Part shown: positions 57,401 to 64,000 of the stretch, in pieces | How positions within the stretch are numbered: the first letter of the stretch is position 1 | Layout of the letters: each line of letters starts with the position of its first letter | DNA from: Ramlibacter algicola | GTDB lineage: Bacteria > Pseudomonadota > Gammaproteobacteria > Burkholderiales > Burkholderiaceae_C | NCBI RefSeq assembly: GCF_016641735.1 | Contig: NZ_JAEDAO010000001.1 | Location: forward strand, 1,054,001 to 1,118,000 | DNA: 64,000 nt | Reading direction: 5' to 3' | The notes under the pieces: model-generated | What the model saw: the letters and a program-made list of their open reading frames with translations, nothing else | The model's database searches: none | What the model was told of the DNA's origin: nothing | Program-made: the position numbers and the translations under genes

Positions 57401-60400
57401 CCGGCGCCAGCGGCGCGGCCGGCCGAGTGGCTGCGACGAGGGCGTGGACCTCGGTGGCCGGTCCGTCGGTGTCGTGCTCGACCGACCGGCCTTCCTCCCA
57501 CACCCACAGCTTGCGGTGGTAGCGCACGGCGGCGAGCAGCGCCGGCGCGTGGCCGGGCTCGAGCGTGAGCAGGCCGACGCCGGATCCGCGGGCGAACTCG
57601 CCGCCGGGGCGCACCCGCATGCGCAGTTCACCCGACGGCAGGGTGACCTGCTCCTCCACGTAGACCGTGTCCGGCGCGCTGTTGGCATACACCAGCGGGG
57701 CGTACAGCGGCGGCGAGACGACGGCGCAGCCGACGTGCTCATCCCCGCGCAGCAGGTCCACCATCCCGCTCACGTGGTAGTCGCCGGACAGCAGCACGAA
57801 GCGGCCGCGCGCGTGTTGCACCAGCAGGTCCAGCAGCGCGGCGCGCTGGTCCGGCGCATATTGCCAGGTGTCGGGGGGGCCGACGTCGGCCGGGTCCGCG
57901 TTGGGGCGCAGGCCCGGCAGCACGACGGAGCCGCTGGCGATCACCACCAGGCCCCTGGACTGCGCCGGATCCAGCAGCCAGCGCTGCAGCGCGTCCAGGT
58001 CCGGAACGATCCTGGAATCGTTGCGCGAGCGGCGGGAGCGCGAGTCCAGCACGTAGAAGCTCGCGCAGCCGTGCTCGAAGTGGTAGTCGCCGAGGAAGGG
58101 CGTCGCGTCTCTCCTGGAATCACCGCCCAGCACTTGGGGTGCCGTGCCGAAGTCCCAAGGCGCTTGCAGGCGCTGGAAATCCCGCACGGCACGGGCAGCC
58201 GCCTCGAAGGCGCTCTCGTCGGTGTCGCCGAAGCGGTCATCGCCCGACGCCTCCCTCCACCGGGGCCAGGGCCGCTTCGTCAGCGGCGCGGCCGACGGGT
58301 AGTTGTCGCCCCATTCGTGGTCGTCGGCCGCCATGTAGACCGGCATGCGCGCGGCCAGCGCGCCCAGTGCGCCGCGCGCGAAGGCATCCTTGTGCCGCTC
58401 GAAGTAGCGCTCGAGCGGGCTGAGCGGGTCGACGAGGCCCGCGGTGGCGTCGGCGTAGATCTGGTCGCCGAGCAGCATCGCGAAGGCGGCCTCCTCGACG
58501 CGGGGGTCGGCGAGGAAGTCCTGCAGCGGGCGGTCGGCCCGGTCCGCATCCAGGCCGAGGCCGGGATAGCGGCAGCTGGCGACGGCCAGCGTGACGGCGT
58601 TGTCGTGGCCGAGGGTGTTCCAGCACGTCTGGGGCAAGGTGAAAAACGACCGGTCGTAGTCCCACGCCGTGGTGAACAGCGGCGGGATGACGGGTTCGTC
58701 CGGTTCGTGCGTGACGGTGGCGAGGAACGTCGCGATCGCGGAGTCCGGCAGCCGGGGGGGCTCGGGGCCTGTGAGGTCCAGCGCCTCGACGCCGGCCACC
58801 CGGTCGGCGCCGCGCGTCCTGCCGACCAGCAGCAGTTGCCAATCTTCCGTCCTGGGGTCCTGGTCGAACGTGGCATCGATGACGACGAAGCGGTACGGGT
58901 CGTTGACGTCCACCGGCCGCACCCGCACGTCGTTCGCGGTCTCGTAGACGGCGCCGCGCTTGCAACGCAGGTAGATGTTCTGCGCCTTGCAATCCCAGGT
59001 GCGCCGGCCCTCGTCGACGGCGAAGCTGATTCGCACGACCAGCTTGCCCTTCGCGTCGCGCCGGGTCCAGCCGATGAAGGGGCCGAGCAGCGGCGGCCGC
59101 ACGACGTAGCCGTCGGCAGGCTTCGGGACGGCCACGATGTCGGGCGTCGCATGGACGCGCTGCAGGAAATCGACGACCGCCGGGAACACGTGCTGGTGCG
59201 CGTGGCGGCCGATCAGCACGTCCAGGTGCCCGTAGCGCGGGATGCGCAGGAAGCCGATGCCTTTCCCGTCGAGCGACCTGGAGAACGTCTGCTGCAGGTC
59301 CCGATACAGCTCACCGACCTTCTCGAAGGTCAGCTGGGCGCCGGCGACGTCGAACAGCTCGTTGTCCTCACCGTGCAGCAGTTGGATCGGCAGCCCCAGG
59401 TGGCACTCCATGTTGTAGGGCGTCACGTACTGGTTGACGCCGTTCTCGTTCACCAGCCGCTCGTGGTCGATGAAGCGGCGCGCGTGCCCGAACAGGCGCA
59501 GGTTGGCGTCGCCGAACAGGCGGTTCATCGCCGAGCGCGTGCGGTCGTCGAGGTGGTCCTGCCGGTACAGCTGCGCGTCGATGTAGCGGATGCGGCGCAT
59601 GGTCGCCACCGCGTCGTCGTGGCCTTCGAGGCTGGCGCGCTCGGCTGCGGGCGAAGGCATGCTGGCGAAGAAGCGATCCACCAGTTGCGCCACCAGGCCG
59701 TCCTGGCGGCCACGGACCGCGAACGGGATGGTGTCGAGACCGAGCTTGGACAGCATCGCCGGCAGCCAGGTCTTGGACTGCGGCACCCGCCCGCCGACCA
59801 CCCACGGATGCAGCTGGCTGAAGACCACGTGCGACAACTTGGGCAACTGCGGCGAGCACTGCCCGGGCGACTTGTCCCCATGCGTCAGCTTGCCGGCCAG
59901 CACCGACATCCACAGCGCGGCCGAGCCGATGCAGTGCGCGAAAGCGGCGATCTGCAACGGGCCGGTCTTCTTCTCCTCCGGCAGGTCGCTCGCGAGGCAG
60001 TGCAGGATCTTCTCGACCGCCGCGGGAATGTCGTGCAGCGCGAGCTGGTCGACGGTGGACGGCTCGCGATTCGCGCGCGCGCGGGTCGACATGCGGCTGT
60101 CCAGCACCCACACCTCGTAGCCGGCGTCGTACAGCGTCTCGGCCAGGTTGCGGCTTTCGCCCTGGAAGGTGAAGGTGAAGCTCGACTGCCCGAACGCGTG
60201 CAGCAGCAGGATGGACTTCGCGCGTGCGACCGGCCGGCCGTTCCACTTGCCGGCGACGACTTCCGGGATGCCCTCCGGACGCTTGTAGCGAAGCAGCGGC
60301 AGCTCCACATCCGCCGTGGACTCCAGCCCCGTGTCGCTCGACGAGTTGCCGCGCTTGGCTTTCACCCAGAGCACGTCCGGCACCACGCCCTGGCGTAGCG

Positions 60401-63400
60401 CGTTCTGCTGCGCGTCGAGCGTCTCGCTGACGGGCAGGTTGGAATAGGCCGGCAGGCGGAAGTCGAACAGGCGCGTCTTCAGGCCGAAGCGCAGGAACAG
60501 CAGGGGATAGCTGGCTGCCGCGAGCAGGCCGGTGGTGGTGTCGCCGGCCGGCCCGAGCGTCAGCGCCGGGGGCACGGTGCCCTTGCGGGTGCCAGCCGCC
60601 AGGAGGTTCTCCATGCCCATCCGGAACACGGCGCGGGCCATGGTGCGGCCGCCGGCGACCAGCCGCACCTGCGCGTCCATCGCCTGTTCCCAGAACGTCG
60701 GCCGGATCGGCACGGTCTCGGGACTGCCGTCGATGGCGGTGTGTTCGCGCTTGCACATCCACGCAAGCACCTGCCGCAGGCTGGCGCGGTAGGTGACACG
60801 CTTGTGCGCGTGCATCGTGAGTTCGCGCGGCCACTGCGGGTGCGTCGCGGGATCGTCGAGCAGCAGGTGCACGCGGTAGCGCATCACGCGCTTCTCGCTC
60901 GCGTGCGTCATCTGGCGCAGCATGCTGGCGACCCAATGCCAGAACTGGCCCTTGACGTTCGACATGCCGCCCTCGGCAAGGTCACGCTCGCCGCGCAGCA
61001 CCCACCAGGTGAGCAGGCTGCGCATGAGGGGCAGCGGCAGCAGGTAGAAGCCGACAAAGGCCATCGTCCGTGGCCCGGGGCGCACACGCACCAGGTAGGC
61101 CAGCGCCAGGGCCCCCACGTAGATGGCCACGGGGACGGCTTGGAAGAACGTCGATATCGCCGGCCACCAGCCGCTGCTCGCGTGTCCCGCCGGCAGGAAG
61201 TGGAAGGACGAGCGCTCCGGATGGATGGTGTACGTGACCGGCGGTTTCTCCGGATCGGCGAGCTCAGGACCGAGCAGCAGGCGGCCCTCGACCGGGAAGC
61301 CGTGCTGCGCGCGCGTCATGCTGCGCAGCAGGTCGTCGGACGGGAAGGCGGCCTCGAAGCGAGCCGCCAATCTCACGTGCCCGAATGTCTGCGCGAGCCC
61401 GGGTGGCAACTGCAGTCCGCGCGCCAGCAGCGTTTCGCGCAGGCTGGCGGCGATCGCGACGTCGGTCACGGCGGGCGGCGTGACCGGGCGCTCGGCCGAT
61501 CGCTGCGCATCGACAGCGTGGCGGGGCTTCACGTTCTTCCCCAGGTCCGCGAGGGCGCGTTCCGCGAGCGCCGTGATGGTCAGCAGCGGATTGCAGCCGA
61601 GCGCCGTGGGAACGATCGAGCCGTCGAGAACGTAGAGGCCGTTGTAGTAGTGCGGACGTGCGCGCAGCCGATGCTGTTCGCGTTCCTTCGCCCGCGCCGC
61701 TTCGGCCTCGTCTTTCCCGTGGATCTCGGGCATGACCGAGGCGGTGACCACCGATGGTGCCAACAGCGCTGGACATCCCGGGTCGCGCACCCGGACGCGT
61801 CCGCAGTCGTCGACGACGCCGGTCTCCACCGAGTCGCCCATCACGCATCCGCCAAGCGGGTGCACGGTGGTCACGGACGCGGGCACGTCGGCGCCGCTCA
61901 TGAGTTCGGTTGCGGATCGGGGCAGCGGCTCCCAGACCGGGTTCTGCACGTACCGCGTGCCAAGCCGCCCGAACGCCTTCTTCTGCGCGTCATAGCCGTC
62001 GAGGTCCTTGGCGTCGAGCAGGTACGGTGCCGTGCGATCCGTGTCTTCCAGCCACACGAGTCGCCCCGGCGAGCCGTCGTGGCCCATCGTGAGAAGCACC
62101 TGTCCATGCTGTGCGCGGACCGCGCTGGCCGCCAGCGGGTCTTCCAGTTCCGCACCCCGGTACACCGGCTTGCGGAACGACCAGTCGTCCAGCTGGCGCA
62201 GCGTGTGCGCGGTCGCCAGCAGTTCGCGGGCGAGTTGCGCGATGGCGCGCGGGATCGCGCCGTCCTCGACCACCAGCCGTTCGTGCAATGGCGGCGGGTT
62301 GATCCTGGACGGGGCCGTGTCACCGCCACGCACCCGCAGCGCCGCCGTGATGGTCGGGCCGACGAGCAGGTCGACGTCGTAGGGCCGCCCCTGCCTGGCC
62401 TTCGCCATTTCCTCCGCCGGCCGGGCCGTGCCGCGGCCGTGGCTCGAGACCAGCGATGGTTCGTCGACCGCCCAGCCGAGGCTGTCGCCGTTGCCGGACA
62501 AGCGCTGGCCGAGCATCGACGAGAACTGCAGCTTGTTGCCGGAGCGCGCCTGTGAACGTTGCAGCAGCTGCGTGCTGCCGATGGTGCCGGCGCACACGAA
62601 CAGCTTCGGCGCATGGACCGTGCGATGCGTCGCGGAGGGCGACTTGTCCTGCACGACTTCGCGCGTCGCCACGAAGTGCTGCTGCGCCTCGGTGGCGAAG
62701 GCGTGGACTTCCCAGTGGAAGCCGGCCCAGCCGTGCGAAGGCTGGAAGTCGTAGACCTCGGCCTGGGTGACGATCGTGAGCAGGCCGCTCTTCATCGCCT
62801 GGGCCAGGTACGTGGCCGCGAGCGTCTTCTTGGCGCCCGGCACGTTGCAGCCCGACGCGCAGTCGCCGCAGCGGATGCAGCGCTGCGGATCGATCGTGAC
62901 GTCGACCGCCTCCACGCGGCCGCCGAGGGGAGCGGCAAGCCGTTCGAGCGCCTCCGTCTTGCGCAACCTGCGGCCATCGGGCAGGTCGGGCCAGCGTTCG
63001 GCGCCCAGCGCCTCGTGCGCCTTGTCGAGCCACGGCTGCATCGATTCCGCCTCGTTGCGGATCGCCGCGGGCCACTGGGGCTGCTGGAAGACATCGGTGT
63101 CCGGCCGCATCGCGACACCCGCGTTGATGAGGCTGCCGCCCCCGAGCCCGTTGCCGCCCAGGGCGACGAAGCCTTGCCCCACATGCACTTCGACCAGGCC
63201 CGCGGCGCGGCCGACCGGCTGCTCGCGCAGCGGGATGTTCACGCGCAGCGACTTGGGCAGCTGCGAGAAGTCGTTCGGGAATTCGCCGGCCAGGAATTCG
63301 CTGCCGCGTTCCAGCAGCAGCGTGCGGTACCCCTTCTCCACCAGCCGCAGCGCCGCGACGCTGCCGCCATAGCCCGAACCGATGATGATGGCGTCGATCG

Positions 63401-63497
63401 GCTCGCCGGTGTAGTCCTTGCCGTTCCAGTCGCTGCTGCGCAGCCAGTCGCGCCACGGGATCGACAGGGGTTGCTGCATCCCGGGACGCGGGTCCAT
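57390..63497 (-). CDS. Giant fusion: GMC oxidoreductase - alpha/beta hydrolase - PhoD-like metallophosphatase
   Basis: One 2035-residue frame. Residues about 30-655 are a GMC flavoenzyme resembling cholesterol oxidase: FAD motif IIIGSGYGGSVAALRL, GGNGLGGGSLINAG and HPLGGCVMGD, with a Cys cluster (CIRCGDCASGC) near 210. Two membrane segments lie near 776-832. Residues about 1090-1445 are an alpha/beta hydrolase with LLLHAFGQSS and nucleophile elbow AHCIGS, where Cys replaces Ser. Residues about 1630-1960 resemble PhoD: ASCRYPG, LLGDQIYAD, AADDHEWGDN and SGDYHVSGM. Its stop overlaps the NarL gene. Substrate unknown; lipid or sterol processing is a guess. Confidence 0.9.
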   Translation of the reverse strand: MDPRPGMQQPLSIPWRDWLRSSDWNGKDYTGEPIDAIIIGSGYGGSVAALRLVEKGYRTLLLERGSEFLAGEFPNDFSQLPKSLRVNIPLREQPVGRAAGLVEVHVGQGFVALGGNGLGGGSLINAGVAMRPDTDVFQQPQWPAAIRNEAESMQPWLDKAHEALGAERWPDLPDGRRLRKTEALERLAAPLGGRVEAVDVTIDPQRCIRCGDCASGCNVPGAKKTLAATYLAQAMKSGLLTIVTQAEVYDFQPSHGWAGFHWEVHAFATEAQQHFVATREVVQDKSPSATHRTVHAPKLFVCAGTIGSTQLLQRSQARSGNKLQFSSMLGQRLSGNGDSLGWAVDEPSLVSSHGRGTARPAEEMAKARQGRPYDVDLLVGPTITAALRVRGGDTAPSRINPPPLHERLVVEDGAIPRAIAQLARELLATAHTLRQLDDWSFRKPVYRGAELEDPLAASAVRAQHGQVLLTMGHDGSPGRLVWLEDTDRTAPYLLDAKDLDGYDAQKKAFGRLGTRYVQNPVWEPLPRSATELMSGADVPASVTTVHPLGGCVMGDSVETGVVDDCGRVRVRDPGCPALLAPSVVTASVMPEIHGKDEAEAARAKEREQHRLRARPHYYNGLYVLDGSIVPTALGCNPLLTITALAERALADLGKNVKPRHAVDAQRSAERPVTPPAVTDVAIAASLRETLLARGLQLPPGLAQTFGHVRLAARFEAAFPSDDLLRSMTRAQHGFPVEGRLLLGPELADPEKPPVTYTIHPERSSFHFLPAGHASSGWWPAISTFFQAVPVAIYVGALALAYLVRVRPGPRTMAFVGFYLLPLPLMRSLLTWWVLRGERDLAEGGMSNVKGQFWHWVASMLRQMTHASEKRVMRYRVHLLLDDPATHPQWPRELTMHAHKRVTYRASLRQVLAWMCKREHTAIDGSPETVPIRPTFWEQAMDAQVRLVAGGRTMARAVFRMGMENLLAAGTRKGTVPPALTLGPAGDTTTGLLAAASYPLLFLRFGLKTRLFDFRLPAYSNLPVSETLDAQQNALRQGVVPDVLWVKAKRGNSSSDTGLESTADVELPLLRYKRPEGIPEVVAGKWNGRPVARAKSILLLHAFGQSSFTFTFQGESRNLAETLYDAGYEVWVLDSRMSTRARANREPSTVDQLALHDIPAAVEKILHCLASDLPEEKKTGPLQIAAFAHCIGSAALWMSVLAGKLTHGDKSPGQCSPQLPKLSHVVFSQLHPWVVGGRVPQSKTWLPAMLSKLGLDTIPFAVRGRQDGLVAQLVDRFFASMPSPAAERASLEGHDDAVATMRRIRYIDAQLYRQDHLDDRTRSAMNRLFGDANLRLFGHARRFIDHERLVNENGVNQYVTPYNMECHLGLPIQLLHGEDNELFDVAGAQLTFEKVGELYRDLQQTFSRSLDGKGIGFLRIPRYGHLDVLIGRHAHQHVFPAVVDFLQRVHATPDIVAVPKPADGYVVRPPLLGPFIGWTRRDAKGKLVVRISFAVDEGRRTWDCKAQNIYLRCKRGAVYETANDVRVRPVDVNDPYRFVVIDATFDQDPRTEDWQLLLVGRTRGADRVAGVEALDLTGPEPPRLPDSAIATFLATVTHEPDEPVIPPLFTTAWDYDRSFFTLPQTCWNTLGHDNAVTLAVASCRYPGLGLDADRADRPLQDFLADPRVEEAAFAMLLGDQIYADATAGLVDPLSPLERYFERHKDAFARGALGALAARMPVYMAADDHEWGDNYPSAAPLTKRPWPRWREASGDDRFGDTDESAFEAAARAVRDFQRLQAPWDFGTAPQVLGGDSRRDATPFLGDYHFEHGCASFYVLDSRSRRSRNDSRIVPDLDALQRWLLDPAQSRGLVVIASGSVVLPGLRPNADPADVGPPDTWQYAPDQRAALLDLLVQHARGRFVLLSGDYHVSGMVDLLRGDEHVGCAVVSPPLYAPLVYANSAPDTVYVEEQVTLPSGELRMRVRPGGEFARGSGVGLLTLEPGHAPALLAAVRYHRKLWVWEEGRSVEHDTDGPATEVHALVAATRPAAPLAPATP

Positions 63498-64000
63498 TCA
63501 GGCCTCCACGGTGGCTGGCGCGCCGGGCAGGATGCGCCGCAGGTGTTCGAGCAGCTTGTCGGGCGCCACCGGCTTCTGGAGGCAGGGCACCTCCAGCGCC
63601 AGGTCGTGCAGGTTGGGCTCGCCCGAGACGACCAGGGCCGGCACCGGGCCGTGCTGCGCGCGCAGTGCCCGGATCACGTCCATGCCGTTGCCATTCGTGA
63701 GCCGGTAGTCGGCGATCACGCAGTGCAGCGCTCCGCCGACTTGCCGCAGCGCCTGCTGCACGCCGGCGAGGTCGCTGCCGCTGGCGACGATGGCGCCGGC
63801 TTCGCGCAGCCACGCGGACAGCGCCTCGCGCGCTAGCCGGTCGTTCTCGACGAGTGCGATGACGCGGCCCTGCAGCGCCAGCTGCTGCTGCGAGCGACCG
63901 GGACCCGGCGACGCGCTGTCGTTCCGCAGCAGGGGCAGGCGCAGCGTCACGCGCGTGCCCTGGCCAGGCCGGGAAGCCAGTTGCAACTCGGTGCCCATCA
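63498..64000 (-). CDS. Histidine kinase C-terminal part with receiver domain (5' partial)
   Basis: The frame runs off the right end of the window. The visible 166 residues begin within the end of a HATPase domain (SRPGQGTRVTLRLPL) and continue with a receiver: ALVENDRLAREALSAWL, phosphoacceptor Asp in CVIADYRLTNGNGMD and Lys in CLQKPVAP. It is a hybrid sensor kinase ending in a receiver. The stop lies immediately before the giant fusion start, so they may be in one operon, possibly with the kinase controlling it. Confidence 0.85.
   Translation of the reverse strand, partial: MGTELQLASRPGQGTRVTLRLPLLRNDSASPGPGRSQQQLALQGRVIALVENDRLAREALSAWLREAGAIVASGSDLAGVQQALRQVGGALHCVIADYRLTNGNGMDVIRALRAQHGPVPALVVSGEPNLHDLALEVPCLQKPVAPDKLLEHLRRILPGAPATVEA

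Overview
This window reads as chromosome of a high-GC betaproteobacterium, most likely Burkholderiales, family Comamonadaceae (a Ramlibacter/Variovorax-like organism). The basis is the Bug-type (TctC) binding protein, the H-NS-like protein with a C-terminal glycine/arginine DNA-binding motif, the DUF2844/DUF3443 pair, the respiratory formate dehydrogenase cluster, the high GC content, and many copies of an ATTCCCGC..GCGGGAAT dispersed repeat common in such genomes. Genus is inference. I see no rRNA, tRNA, CRISPR array, transposase or prophage gene.

Layout. (1) 1-7329: end of an exopolysaccharide locus: YjbH-like protein (cut by the window edge), Wza-like export lipoprotein, low-molecular-weight tyrosine phosphatase, Wzc-like tyrosine kinase, a NUDIX hydrolase and a WecG/TagA glycosyltransferase. 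Its base composition is visibly lower in GC than most of the rest. (2) 7453-11493: an H-NS-like protein, then a TPR/beta-barrel outer-membrane protein with a FecR-domain secreted protein whose C-terminus resembles a TbpB barrel, a possible type XI secretion pair. (3) 11494-12054: three tandem 116-bp copies of the dispersed repeat. (4) 12055-18384: a complete livKHMGF transporter, a GAF protein, ureidoglycolate lyase and a VOC protein. (5) 18493-23723, minus strand: diheme cytochrome c with a sorbosone-dehydrogenase-like enzyme, DUF3443/DUF2844, and an M20 carboxypeptidase.

(6) 23913-28909 is the most interesting region. It is a compact microcin/bacteriocin-type locus with three small precursors, each with an exactly 15-residue double-glycine leader. 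It also has a CvaA-like HlyD adaptor, a CvaB-like peptidase-containing ABC transporter with an intact C39 triad, a terminator, and a CPBP membrane protein as candidate immunity factor.

(7) 29004-38564: Bug receptor, GAF/Fis regulator divergent from a TonB receptor, CbpA/CbpM chaperones, YVTN protein with cytochrome b561, and a second M20 peptidase. (8) 39467-45461: TorD-like chaperone, small Tat protein, formate dehydrogenase alpha/beta/gamma and two small lipoproteins. (9) 45581-50762: M1 aminopeptidase, an unknown protein, and DAHP synthase behind a well-formed aromatic-amino-acid attenuator. (10) 50904-64000: TldD, a receiver-cyclase-Ser/Thr kinase fusion, a 3-hydroxyisobutyrate-dehydrogenase-like enzyme, RodA, a NarL-type regulator, a 2035-residue GMC oxidoreductase/hydrolase/PhoD fusion, and the end of a histidine kinase-receiver protein.

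Many genes are tightly coupled (1-4 bp overlaps), so most blocks are probably operons. Functions come from motifs read by eye; no database search was run.
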